This document shows, piece after piece, positions 1 to 9,853 of a stretch of 35,874 nt of DNA. A program made the position numbers and the translations under genes. Source of the DNA: an uncultured Pelagibacteraceae bacterium (GTDB taxonomy: Bacteria > Pseudomonadota > Alphaproteobacteria > Pelagibacterales > Pelagibacteraceae); the NCBI GenBank assembly GCA_902522895.1, contig CABYXD010000004.1, positions 1 through 35,874 on the forward strand, in the 5' to 3' direction. Within the stretch, counting starts at the first letter, position 1; each line of letters starts with the position of its first letter. A model generated the notes under the pieces. The model was not told where the DNA came from, did no database searches, and saw only the letters and a list, made by a program, of their open reading frames with translations.

Positions 1-1
1 T

Positions 2-571
2 ATTATCAATCAATTTAAAGGATCAAATATTAATATTCTAGATTTTGGTGCAGGTTGGGGGCATTGGTTGTATTCAGGAGATAAATCTAAATTTAATTCA
101 TATGCACTAGAAATGTCATTTTATAGAAAAAAATATATGTCAAATTTAGGGATTAGAGTTATTGACTATAATAATGTTAAAAATTATAAAAATTTTTTCC
201 ATTTTATCAGGCTAGATCAAGTTGTAGAACATCTGGATGATTTTAAAACTGTATTCAAACTGATTAAAAAATTGGGTACAAAGAATTGTATTTTTTATTT
301 ATCTGTGCCTGATGGTAAAAAAATTATCAATAACACCTCTAAAATAAAGATTGAAAAAGGAGCAATTCAACCATTGGAACACTTGAATTGTTTTTCAAGA
401 TACAGTTTGATTAAATTGTTAAAAATTGAGGGTTTTAAAAAGATTTCATTATTAGAATTATTACATATGCATGTAAAAAGCCTATTTAAGGGTGAAATTT
501 GCATTTCCTTATTTTTGAGAGATATTAGAGATTGTTTTTTTTCTACTTCAATTAAATTTAGAATTAGATAA
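2..571 (+). CDS. SAM-dependent class I methyltransferase, 5'-truncated by window edge
   Basis: The frame stays open upstream of the listed ORF and reads IINQFKGSNINILDFGAGWGHWLYSGDKSKF..., a motif-I-like glycine loop; later DQVVEHLDD and FYLSVPDG resemble Methyltransf_23-type proteins. Confidence 0.7.
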   Translation: MINQFKGSNINILDFGAGWGHWLYSGDKSKFNSYALEMSFYRKKYMSNLGIRVIDYNNVKNYKNFFHFIRLDQVVEHLDDFKTVFKLIKKLGTKNCIFYLSVPDGKKIINNTSKIKIEKGAIQPLEHLNCFSRYSLIKLLKIEGFKKISLLELLHMHVKSLFKGEICISLFLRDIRDCFFSTSIKFRIR

Positions 572-694
572 ATAAATTGTAAGGATAAGCTTATTATTAA
601 ATATTTCTGAAAAAAGATGAAAATTATATTTAAAATATGATTAATAGTTTTAAGTGAATTTGAAAAAAAATTAAATTTAAATATAGGAAACTTT

Positions 695-2488
695 GTGTGT
701 GGCATTAATGGTTTTAATTTTAAAGATCTAAGCCTTATTAAAAAGATGATGGCGCTTACATATAGTAGGGGGCCAGATAATCAAGATTATTTTGAAACAG
801 AGGAATATACTGTTGGACACAATAGACTTTCTATAATTGATCCTGACAAAAGATCTAATCAACCATATTATTTTAAAAACTTCATTTTATCATTTAATGG
901 TGAAATATATAATTATCTTGAAATCAAAAAAAAATTAATTCTTAAAGGTTATAATTTTCAAACAACATCTGATACCGAGGTTATTATAAAATTATTTGAT
1001 TTAGAGGGTATAAATTCTTTTAAAAAGTTATCTGGAATATTTAGTATATCAATTTATGATTTGAAATTAAAAAAATTATATCTAGTAAGAGATGTTGTAG
1101 GCGTAAAACCCCTATACTATCATTTTGATTTAAATACTAAAAAATTTATATTTTCATCTTTGATAAAAGGTATACTCGTTCATCTTAAAAATAAGCAACT
1201 TAATTATGATGCAATTAATTCATATTCTAATTTTAATAGAAATGATTATAGGGAAACATTTTTTAAAAATATTTTTAAAGTTTTACCAGGCGAACTAATT
1301 GAAGTTCATAATGGAAATTTTAAAAAGACAAAAATCTTAAATTTTGAATTTACTAAAAATAGTAACAAAAATGAATTAAATAATGATATAAGTGAAAAAT
1401 TTTCTAATCAATTTTTGTCTGATGTGCCTGTTGCCCTTTCTTTATCTGGAGGAGTAGACTCAAATATTGTTTTGCAAGAACTATTAAAAAATAAAGGTAC
1501 AAATTTTACCAATTATTCGGTAACTTTTAAAAATGCCAATAACTTTCAGGAAGACCATGATGTTGCTAAGAGAATTTCAAATTATTATGGGGTAAAATTT
1601 AATTCAATAGAAATAAATTCTCATGACTTTAAAGACAATTGTGAAAAAATTGTTGATATTGTTGAGGAACCAACAGGTAATCAAAATGCAATATCTAATC
1701 TAATTATTAGCAAGAATGTAACAGAAAAAGTTTTATTTTCAGGCGACGGAGGAGATGAAGTTTTTACAGGATATAATAGATATAGATCAATTTATATATT
1801 ATCTTTATTTTTGAAAATTAATCCTTTTAAAAATTTATATTTAAAAACAAAAAACAAAAATCTAAATAGACTTTCAATTAAAAATTCTAGAAGTTTATAT
1901 TTATCCTTTAGTGAACAAAATGTATTTAAAAATGCTCAAAACGTTTATAAAAACTTTACATTAATCAAAGATAATGATTTAGATCAAATTTTAAATCATA
2001 CACTTAATTTAGATAATCAGCCAAATTTATCTAACGTCATGTTTCATGATTTGGACACATGGGTGCCTAACGATATCCTTATAAGAAATGATAAAATATA
2101 TGGAAATAAAGGGATTGAAGCGCGAGTTCCGTTTCTAGATAAAAGTATTATTGATAGTTATTTAATGTTAAGTGATTTTAAAAAATATGGACCTTTTTTT
2201 AAAAGTAAAAATATTTTGCTTAAAAATTATAAAAATTATAAAAATATTAGTAAATTCGTCTTAAAAAAAAAGCTAGGATTTAACTCACCATTTGCTGGCT
2301 GGCTGAGAAAAGAGATTTATGATTTTGGGAAAGAAGTGTTGAGTAAGGATTATTATAACTCATCAAATATAATTAATTTTGAATTTTCTAAAAAATTATT
2401 AGAAAAACATAGAGATGAATATTGTGACCCTTATTTGATATGGAATTTAATAAGTCTTCAAATTTTTTTAAGGAAAAACAATTTTTAA
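695..2488 (+). CDS. asnB: Asparagine synthase (glutamine-hydrolysing) family amidotransferase
   Basis: GTG start giving MCGINGF (catalytic Cys2), SRGPDNQ, SFNGEIYNY, ALSLSGGVDSN PP-loop motif, SGDGGDEVFTGYNRY, GIEARVPFLD. Confidence 0.92.
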   Translation: MCGINGFNFKDLSLIKKMMALTYSRGPDNQDYFETEEYTVGHNRLSIIDPDKRSNQPYYFKNFILSFNGEIYNYLEIKKKLILKGYNFQTTSDTEVIIKLFDLEGINSFKKLSGIFSISIYDLKLKKLYLVRDVVGVKPLYYHFDLNTKKFIFSSLIKGILVHLKNKQLNYDAINSYSNFNRNDYRETFFKNIFKVLPGELIEVHNGNFKKTKILNFEFTKNSNKNELNNDISEKFSNQFLSDVPVALSLSGGVDSNIVLQELLKNKGTNFTNYSVTFKNANNFQEDHDVAKRISNYYGVKFNSIEINSHDFKDNCEKIVDIVEEPTGNQNAISNLIISKNVTEKVLFSGDGGDEVFTGYNRYRSIYILSLFLKINPFKNLYLKTKNKNLNRLSIKNSRSLYLSFSEQNVFKNAQNVYKNFTLIKDNDLDQILNHTLNLDNQPNLSNVMFHDLDTWVPNDILIRNDKIYGNKGIEARVPFLDKSIIDSYLMLSDFKKYGPFFKSKNILLKNYKNYKNISKFVLKKKLGFNSPFAGWLRKEIYDFGKEVLSKDYYNSSNIINFEFSKKLLEKHRDEYCDPYLIWNLISLQIFLRKNNF

Positions 2489-2489
2489 A

Positions 2490-3605
2490 ATGAAAATATG
2501 CTACTTATCTAATTCAGCAATACCTTCTTCAGTAGCTAGTTCAATTCAAATTGTAAAAATGTGTGAAGCATTTTCGAAATTAAATAATGAGGTCACCTTA
2601 ATTACTATAAATGAATCAAATTCTAAAATTAATTTTTTGAATTATTATAGTATTAAATCAAAGTTCATTTTAAAAAGAATTAAATATTTTAAAACTTTTC
2701 CTTTAGGTATGAGTTATTATTTATTTTCAATTTTTTCTGTCTTTTACAGTTTTAGATATAAACCAGAAATTTATATCACTAGGAATTATTTTACTTGTTT
2801 TTTGCTAGTCATTTTAAGGAAAAAAGTAATAATGGAATTACATCATGATCTAAATATGGAGTCGAGAATAGTAAGATTTTTAGTTACTAAATTTAAATTT
2901 CTAAATTCACCATACATAAAAAAAATTATTGCTATTACTCAGGGCGTTAAAGATGAATATATGAAAAAGAACTTTGTAAAAAAAAATAAGATAATTGTTT
3001 TACCTAGCGGATCATCTATTAAAAAAAGATTTAATTTTTTACATAATAAAAAACATTTTAACATTGGCTATTTTGGATCATTATTTAAATCAAGAGGATT
3101 AAACTTAATAAAAAAATTAGCAAGTATAGATAAAGATAATAGTTATTATTTATATGGAGACTTAAAAAACATAAATAAATTTCAATATAAAAACGTACAT
3201 AAAAATATAAAAATACATAAGTATGTACCGTATAAGGATGTACCGAATAAATTAATAAATATGGATATTTTAATTTTGCCATACATATCCTCAATTAAAG
3301 TTGCAGGTGATGTGGGTGATATAACAAAATTTACATCGCCATTAAAACTATTTGATTATTTAAGCGCAGGTAAAATTATAATTTGTTCAGATTTAAAAGT
3401 ATTAAAAGAAATTATTAAAGATAATGTAAATGCAATTTTTGTAAAAAATTATACTAATGCTTTTTCCTGGAAAAATGAAATTCGAAAATTGAAAAATCAA
3501 CCTGACAAGCAACTAATCATTTCAAAAAATAATTATAGATTAAGTAAGAAATATTCATTAAATCAAAGAGCTAAAAGAATATTAGAGGAAATTAATCCAA
3601 ACTAA
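2490..3605 (+). CDS. Glycosyltransferase family 4
   Basis: GT-B architecture: N-terminal MKICYLSNSAIPSSVASSIQIVKMCEAF; C-terminal IGYFGSLFKSRGLNLI and SPLKLFDYLSAGKIIICSDLKVLKEII. Confidence 0.85.
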   Translation: MKICYLSNSAIPSSVASSIQIVKMCEAFSKLNNEVTLITINESNSKINFLNYYSIKSKFILKRIKYFKTFPLGMSYYLFSIFSVFYSFRYKPEIYITRNYFTCFLLVILRKKVIMELHHDLNMESRIVRFLVTKFKFLNSPYIKKIIAITQGVKDEYMKKNFVKKNKIIVLPSGSSIKKRFNFLHNKKHFNIGYFGSLFKSRGLNLIKKLASIDKDNSYYLYGDLKNINKFQYKNVHKNIKIHKYVPYKDVPNKLINMDILILPYISSIKVAGDVGDITKFTSPLKLFDYLSAGKIIICSDLKVLKEIIKDNVNAIFVKNYTNAFSWKNEIRKLKNQPDKQLIISKNNYRLSKKYSLNQRAKRILEEINPN

Positions 3606-4681
3606 TGAAAAAACAAAACAAGTTGGCAATTGTGGTTTTATTTTGGAACGACAGTGAAAAAACACTCAAGTGTTTAAATTCTCTTTTTCAACAAAAAAAA
3701 CAGAAATTTAAAATTGTGTTAGTTGATAATAATTCTGATCAAAAATATTCAAAAAAAATTTTTAATTGGCTCAATAAAAAAAAAATCAAATATACAAATG
3801 TTAACAAAAATTCATCATTAAAGCAGTCTAATGATAATAAAAAATTGTTTTATATTAAAAACAACAATAATTATGGTTGTGGGCTTGGTCACAACTCTGG
3901 ATACAAATTTTGTCTGAAAAATAATTTTGATTATATTGCAAGAATAGACAATGACATGGTCCTACCTAAAAATCTAATATATAAATTAGTTCAACGACTT
4001 GAAAAAAACAAGTTTATTGCGGGTATTAGTCCAAAAGTAATGTTCGCTGATAATCCGAAAGTAATATGGTTTGGTGGTACTAAAATTGGGAATAATTTAA
4101 AATTTCAAAGAGAATGTTCAAATCACATTTGTAAAAAAAAAGACTCTAATCAATTTAGAGGATTAATTAAAACTGATGCTTTTGTGGGTTGCGCATCGAT
4201 GATGCGAGCCAAGTATTTAAAAAAAACAGGTCTTTCAGATCCAGATTTTTTTTACGGAGAGGAAGATATAGAATTGTCTTACAGATTTAAAAAATTTGGG
4301 GGTGAATTATTTATTGATCTAGATCAAAAAATATATCATTCAGTCTCACACACCGTAGGCACAAATTGGGCCAAAACTATATATTACAACTATAAATATA
4401 GACTTTTGTTAATTAAAAAGATTGGAACTGCGTCAGATAAAATTTTTGGATATAGTATATTTTTTATTAAATTGCTTATTATGATACTGTTTTCATTTAG
4501 AAAAAAATATTCATCAAAAATAATTCAAATTTTATATGCTGGTTTGCATTTTACACAAAAAAAATATGGTCATTACGATAGACAAAAATATAAGATGATA
4601 GATAAGTTTTTTTGTAAAATTAACAAACAAACTTCATTTAAGTTAACATTAGATATACTAACTAATAAAAAGGAAATTTAG
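3605..4681 (+). CDS. Glycosyltransferase family 2 (rhamnosyltransferase-like)
   Basis: VVLFWNDSEKTLKCLNSL, VLVDNNSD, NNNYGCGLGHNSGYKF, ARIDNDMVLP, GCASMMRAKYLKKTGLSDPDFFYGEEDIELSYRFKKFG. Confidence 0.9.
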   Translation: MKKQNKLAIVVLFWNDSEKTLKCLNSLFQQKKQKFKIVLVDNNSDQKYSKKIFNWLNKKKIKYTNVNKNSSLKQSNDNKKLFYIKNNNNYGCGLGHNSGYKFCLKNNFDYIARIDNDMVLPKNLIYKLVQRLEKNKFIAGISPKVMFADNPKVIWFGGTKIGNNLKFQRECSNHICKKKDSNQFRGLIKTDAFVGCASMMRAKYLKKTGLSDPDFFYGEEDIELSYRFKKFGGELFIDLDQKIYHSVSHTVGTNWAKTIYYNYKYRLLLIKKIGTASDKIFGYSIFFIKLLIMILFSFRKKYSSKIIQILYAGLHFTQKKYGHYDRQKYKMIDKFFCKINKQTSFKLTLDILTNKKEI

Positions 4682-4704
4682 TCAATTATAATAAAAACAA
4701 GAAA

Positions 4705-5481
4705 ATGATTTTTAATAAATTAGTTAATAAGAGTTCTTTTGATAAAAATGGCTATGTACTATTAAATACAAATCTAAAAGGCAATTTAATATTTGATAAA
4801 TTATGTATTGAAATTGAAAGCTTATTAAAAAAAAAAATTAAAACTTCTAATATTAAAAATTTAGGTGGCTATATAGTTGGAAACTTGAATATCAATCAAG
4901 GTCATTTTGGACCAAAACTTTATTCAATAATTTTTAAAAATAAATTCAAAAAATATTTTCAAACCCTTACTTTAAAAAAATTCAGTTTATTTGATATAAG
5001 ACACGGTGGTAATTTAACTTTACCAAAGAAAGGTAATCAAATGTTCCATATTGATGGTGGTTACAAAAGTGAAATGTATTTAGTATCTATTGCTACTGAG
5101 AATATTACATTGGATAATGGACCAACAGAAGTATGTATTGGATCCCATATAAAACCAAAAACATTTGATGAATTTTTTTTTGAAAAAAAAATAAAAAAAA
5201 AACTTCTTATGAAAAGAGGACAAATTTTAATTAGAAAACACAATTTATGGCATAGAGGAACAAAAAATCTATCAGATAAGCCAAGATTATTATTATCCTT
5301 TATTATAACTCTTAAAAATAAAAAAAATAAAAAAAATCAAGTAAGTCCAAAATTTGAAATAATGAGGAACTCTTTTAGAAATAATTTTATTGGAAGATTG
5401 CATGAAATTATTTATGTTAAATTTAAATTTATAATAATTATTACAAAAATATTGGTATCTTTTTTTAAAAAATTTTTATAA
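4705..5481 (+). CDS. Phytanoyl-CoA dioxygenase (PhyH)-like Fe(II)/2-oxoglutarate-dependent oxygenase
   Basis: MFHIDGG (HxD), DNGPTEVCIGSH, KHNLWHRGTKNLSDKPRLLLSF (distal His and Arg) fit the PhyH fold. Confidence 0.75.
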   Translation: MIFNKLVNKSSFDKNGYVLLNTNLKGNLIFDKLCIEIESLLKKKIKTSNIKNLGGYIVGNLNINQGHFGPKLYSIIFKNKFKKYFQTLTLKKFSLFDIRHGGNLTLPKKGNQMFHIDGGYKSEMYLVSIATENITLDNGPTEVCIGSHIKPKTFDEFFFEKKIKKKLLMKRGQILIRKHNLWHRGTKNLSDKPRLLLSFIITLKNKKNKKNQVSPKFEIMRNSFRNNFIGRLHEIIYVKFKFIIIITKILVSFFKKFL

Positions 5482-5506
5482 TCAGAAGAAAAGAAAATCT
5501 AAAAAT

Positions 5507-6646
5507 ATGCAAAAAAATTTGATATTTTGGTGTCCATACGTCGGTGATGTAGGAACAGTTAAAGCTGTTTTAGAGTCAGCAAAATCTTTGTCGATATCAA
5601 AAAAATATAAATGTAAAGTATTTAATGCCTATGGAGAATTTGATGAATATAGATCATTATTAAAAAAAAACAAAATCCAGGAGGTAAAATTAATCAAAAA
5701 TTCTCTTATTAAAAGATTACCCAAGGAAGGTTATTTCTGGAGTAGGATGAATTATATTTTGATATTTTTATTTTGTTTTTTCCCTTTACTATTTTATTTG
5801 AAAAAAAACAAAAATGATTATCTTTTTATTTATTTAATTACCTCCCTACCTTTATTGATTGTTTCAATATTTAATTTGAATAATAAAATTATATTAAGAG
5901 TTTCAGGTAAAATAAGATTTACAATTTTAAGAAAATTAATTTTTTACATATCAAAAAAAAAAATAAACAATGTTTTAATACAAACATTAGAATCAAAAAA
6001 TAGGATTTTAAAGAAAAATATTTTTAAAAATAAAATTTTAAATTTGGTAAGAGATCCAATTATAAACCACAACAAAATTAATAAATTAAAAAAAGAAAAA
6101 GTTGAAAAAAAATTTTTAAAGAGTAAATATTTCGTATCGATTGGAAGACTTACTAATCAAAAAAATTTTTTATTTCTGGTGAAATGTTTAAAAAGGATTT
6201 TAGAAAAAGAAAAAAAATTTAACTTTTTAATTTTGGGAGAAGGAAAAGATAGAAATAAAATTGAGACTTATATACAAAAAAACAACCTTTCCCAATATAT
6301 TGTACTCCCTGGATATAAAAAAAATATATTTAAATATATAAATTCTTCAGAAGGGTTGATTTGTTCATCGTTATGGGAAGAGCCAGGATTTGTTATACAA
6401 GAAGCAGCTGCATGTAAAAAAATAATTTTAACATCAAATTGCTATACAGGACCTGCTGAATTCTTGAATTATAGTAAAAATGGTTATATTTTTGAGAGTA
6501 ATAATGAAAACAGTTTTATTAAAAATTTTAATAAATTGTTGATTAATAAAAATGAACATCAAAAAAAAATTATAAAAAATTTTAAAAAAACAAATTATTA
6601 CACACAAAACTTTTTTTTATCAGAGATGAACAAAATTTTAAAATAA
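5507..6646 (+). CDS. Glycosyltransferase family 4
   Basis: FVSIGRLTNQKNFLFLVKC, FLILGEGKDRNKIE, GYKKNIFKYI, SLWEEPGFVIQEAAACKKIILTSNCYTGPAEFL. Confidence 0.87.
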   Translation: MQKNLIFWCPYVGDVGTVKAVLESAKSLSISKKYKCKVFNAYGEFDEYRSLLKKNKIQEVKLIKNSLIKRLPKEGYFWSRMNYILIFLFCFFPLLFYLKKNKNDYLFIYLITSLPLLIVSIFNLNNKIILRVSGKIRFTILRKLIFYISKKKINNVLIQTLESKNRILKKNIFKNKILNLVRDPIINHNKINKLKKEKVEKKFLKSKYFVSIGRLTNQKNFLFLVKCLKRILEKEKKFNFLILGEGKDRNKIETYIQKNNLSQYIVLPGYKKNIFKYINSSEGLICSSLWEEPGFVIQEAAACKKIILTSNCYTGPAEFLNYSKNGYIFESNNENSFIKNFNKLLINKNEHQKKIIKNFKKTNYYTQNFFLSEMNKILK

Positions 6647-7732
6647 GGTTTTAATCACGTTCGAATATTTTTCTAAGTTATCCTTGTAATTAAAAATTTT
6701 TAAATTATTTGAAAAATTCTTTATATTTGAATTTAACTTAATTTTATTTAATTTTTTTATTTTTAAACTTAATTCTTTAACATTATTAATTTTGTATAAT
6801 TCACCATATTTATACTCTTTTAAAATTTCATTGGGACCAGTTTTGCAATCTGATGAAATAATATATTTATTTAGATAAGCAGCCTCTAGTAACACGTTAG
6901 GCAAACCCTCAAATTTTGAAGATGAAATAAAAACATCAGACATTTTAATATATTTATATGGATTTTTAGCAAAGATAATTTTAACATATTTTTTAAGATT
7001 GAATTTTTTAATAAATTCTCTCAAATGGGTTTCTTCAGGCCCATATCCAACAATTAATAATCTAAAGTTTTTAAGTGAATTCTTAAGTTTAATTAGAGCT
7101 TGTAAAATTTCTATTTGATTTTTTTGCTGCACTAGTCTTCCAACATTAATTAAATTTACAGTTTTATTTTTAAAAAAAGGTATTTTTTTTTTATAGATAG
7201 AAAGTTTTTTAATTTCTTTTGAATTGGTTGGATTGAATATAGTTATTGTATCAACACCATATTTTTTTTTCATCTCTCTTTTGAATTCTTTACTATTAAC
7301 TATGATTAAATTTGCTTTAGTTAGTAAAAATCTAAATATTTTTCTCTTTAATGGAGAACCTTTCCATCCTTGAGGACTTAAATTAGATCTTATAATAATT
7401 TTTTTTTTTAAAAGTATAGCAACTATAATTGCATAAAAATTCCCTTGAAATGAAAAAATTACACTTTTATTTAATTTAGCACTAATAAAAAATAGCTTTA
7501 TAGAACAGATAATAAAAAATAATTTTCTATTTATGTTGGACCAGAATTTATTAATTTTAATTAATTTTATTTTTTTACTAATTTTTTTATCAATATTATT
7601 GCCTGTAATTAGTAAGGACTGCTTATAGAAAGTAGCTAGATATTTTGAGATAATAAAAAAATTTTTTTCAACACCTCCTACTTGAGGATCAGGAAAGAAA
7701 TAAATGATTTGATTTTGTTTATTTTGTTTCAT
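6638..7732 (-). CDS. Glycosyltransferase family 4
   Basis: FPDPQVGGVEKNFFIISKYL, LINVGRLVQQKNQIEILQAL, LLIVGYGPEETHLREFI, SSKFEGLPNVLLEAAYLNKYIISSDCKTGPNEIL. Confidence 0.9.
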   Translation of the reverse strand: MKQNKQNQIIYFFPDPQVGGVEKNFFIISKYLATFYKQSLLITGNNIDKKISKKIKLIKINKFWSNINRKLFFIICSIKLFFISAKLNKSVIFSFQGNFYAIIVAILLKKKIIIRSNLSPQGWKGSPLKRKIFRFLLTKANLIIVNSKEFKREMKKKYGVDTITIFNPTNSKEIKKLSIYKKKIPFFKNKTVNLINVGRLVQQKNQIEILQALIKLKNSLKNFRLLIVGYGPEETHLREFIKKFNLKKYVKIIFAKNPYKYIKMSDVFISSSKFEGLPNVLLEAAYLNKYIISSDCKTGPNEILKEYKYGELYKINNVKELSLKIKKLNKIKLNSNIKNFSNNLKIFNYKDNLEKYSNVIKTLF

Positions 7733-7742
7733 ATAAATATTT

Positions 7743-8504
7743 GTGTCTTTAGTAACAATTATTATCCCATATAAAAATAATTTAAAATATTTATTTTCCG
7801 CTTTAAGGTCCGTTTTTTTTCAAACTTATAAAAAATTTAAAATTATAATTATTTATGATGACAAAGATACCTCTGATTTATTTCATATAAAAAAATTCAT
7901 TTCTAATAAAATAATAAAACAAAAATTTTTTGTACAAATTATAATGAATAAAAAAAATTTAGGAGCTGGGTTATCAAGAAATATTGGTATTAAATTTAGC
8001 AAATCAAAATTTATTGCTTTTTTAGATAGCGATGATGTTTGGCACAAAAATAAATTAAAATTGCAATTAAGGTTTATGAATAAATATAAGGTTCCAATTT
8101 CCCACACCTCTTATAATGTTATAAATGAATTAGGTAAAAAAACTTCAAAAAGAAAAGCAAAAAAAAAATTATATTTGAAAAATTTACTTAAGTCTTGTGA
8201 TATTGGATTATCTACAGTTATGATTGATTTAAAATTTCTAAAAAAAAATAATTTAAAATTTCCTAGCATTAAAACAAAAGAGGATTATGTGTTGTGGTTA
8301 AAAATTTTACAAAAAATTTCATTTATTAGAGGCATTAACACAAGTTTAACTAATTATAGAAAAAGAAAAAAATCATTATCCTCAAATAAAATGACAAGTA
8401 TTATAAATGGATATAGAGTTTATAAAGATTATATGAATATGGGATATCTTGAATCATTTTATAGATTATTAATATTGTCTCTCAATTCTTTAAAAAAAAA
8501 TTAA
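7743..8504 (+). CDS. Glycosyltransferase family 2
   Basis: GTG start; VTIIIPYKNNLKYLFSALRSVFFQTYKKFKIIIIYDD, NLGAGLSRNIGIKFSKSKFIAFLDSDDVWHKNKL. Confidence 0.9.
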   Translation: MSLVTIIIPYKNNLKYLFSALRSVFFQTYKKFKIIIIYDDKDTSDLFHIKKFISNKIIKQKFFVQIIMNKKNLGAGLSRNIGIKFSKSKFIAFLDSDDVWHKNKLKLQLRFMNKYKVPISHTSYNVINELGKKTSKRKAKKKLYLKNLLKSCDIGLSTVMIDLKFLKKNNLKFPSIKTKEDYVLWLKILQKISFIRGINTSLTNYRKRKKSLSSNKMTSIINGYRVYKDYMNMGYLESFYRLLILSLNSLKKN

Positions 8505-8527
8505 AAAACTTGAAAAATTTAATTTTT

Positions 8528-9853
8528 TTAAGAATGAAATTTAAAATTTTTGTTTGAAAGATAAATTAGTATTGACAAATTAAACCAAAATGGAATGCCA
8601 TAGTTTGTTCCAAAAAAACTACCCGATGGTAGAATTGGAAATATAAAAAAAATATGTAATAAAAGATGTGAAATTAAATATATTTCTTTATTTTTTTTTA
8701 GTGATCTTAAAGAAATATAAATTGGATAAAAGAAAATAAAGATACAATAAACTAATCCAACCAAACCAACTTCAGACAATATTTCAAGATAAATTTGATG
8801 AGGATGAGTTGAAGCTTTAAGAACTGGAGTTTCTACAAGTCCATCAGATGTAACATTATTAACTCCAAATTTTGTATCCTCATATTTAGCTTTTGAACTC
8901 TCTGAATAAAAATTATTTATACCTATACCAAATATAGGGTAGTTTAAAAAAATTTTATATGCTGCTGCATAATGTGGAGCATGTGTAGAAACTTTAAATC
9001 TTTGTATAAAATTTAATTTATATTTCCCATTTTCAACAATAATTAACTCTTCAGTTAAATCATATAAACCCTTTCCTTGTTTAGTGTTTTTGGTCAATTG
9101 ATAAAATGAAAATATCAAAACTAATATAACTGGAGTAAAAAGTATTAATTTTTTTATTTTTAATTTAGTGAAATTTAGAACAAAATATATGAAATAAAAT
9201 ATCATTATTAATAAAACAAATTTTAAAAAGTTAGATCTTTCACCAATAATAAAACTTATGATAATAAGAAAGCATATTAAGATAAAAAAATAATAATGAT
9301 TGGATCTTTTAAATATAAATGTGAGAGTAAATAAAGCAGTAAAACAAAATATATATCCAATAATTAATTCATCATTAGTAAAACTAGCTATTCTGCCTAC
9401 TTTAGAGGATTTATATCCTAAAAGATTATACCCAAATAAATATTCGAACAAAATATCAAAACTTAATATTAGAAGGATAACAACGTAAGTCTTATAAATT
9501 TTAGAAAAAAAATTAGTTTTATTGTTTTTTTCCAAATAGATTATTAATCCAAATAACATTAGAACGAATCTAGAAAATGATAAATATTTAAAAATAGAGC
9601 TTTGTAAAAATGAGTTTTTAAACTCAAAACTTTCAAAAGGAAAAATTAAAATTATAAAACTAAAAAATAAAATTTTAGCTTTGGTATTTATAATATTGAT
9701 ATTTAAAAATCTCTTGTAATTAAATATTGCATATAACGAAAATATTATTGAAAAACAATTTAGTGCAAAAGAGCCCAATATAATTAAAATTGGAAATGAC
9801 AACAATAGTAGCCCTAATATAATGTTAATTTTACTACTAATTATTTGTTTCAT
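8528..9853 (-). CDS. O-antigen ligase / Wzy-like polymerase integral membrane protein
   Basis: Many hydrophobic helices; Wzy_C-like loop IFLNYPIFGIGINNFYSES followed by STHPHQIYLEILSEVGLVGLVYCIFIFFYPI. Confidence 0.85.
   Translation of the reverse strand: MKQIISSKINIILGLLLLSFPILIILGSFALNCFSIIFSLYAIFNYKRFLNINIINTKAKILFFSFIILIFPFESFEFKNSFLQSSIFKYLSFSRFVLMLFGLIIYLEKNNKTNFFSKIYKTYVVILLILSFDILFEYLFGYNLLGYKSSKVGRIASFTNDELIIGYIFCFTALFTLTFIFKRSNHYYFFILICFLIIISFIIGERSNFLKFVLLIMIFYFIYFVLNFTKLKIKKLILFTPVILVLIFSFYQLTKNTKQGKGLYDLTEELIIVENGKYKLNFIQRFKVSTHAPHYAAAYKIFLNYPIFGIGINNFYSESSKAKYEDTKFGVNNVTSDGLVETPVLKASTHPHQIYLEILSEVGLVGLVYCIFIFFYPIYISLRSLKKNKEIYLISHLLLHIFFIFPILPSGSFFGTNYGIPFWFNLSILIYLSNKNFKFHS

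Noticed and set aside
367-705. Minus-strand ORF of 112 aa
   Set aside because: Antisense to the methyltransferase and the asnB start; low-complexity Ile/Phe/Asn composition typical of reverse reading of AT-rich coding DNA.
3085-3294. Minus-strand ORF of 69 aa within GT4
   Set aside because: Fully inside a well-supported GT4 gene; tyrosine/leucine low-complexity shadow ORF.
5061-5243. Minus-strand ORF of 60 aa within the PhyH-like gene
   Set aside because: Shadow ORF with no recognisable motif.
7883-8107. Minus-strand ORF of 74 aa within GT2
   Set aside because: Shadow ORF over GT2 catalytic motifs.
9300-9488. Plus-strand ORF of 62 aa within the O-antigen ligase gene
   Set aside because: Antisense to a hydrophobic membrane protein; no motif.
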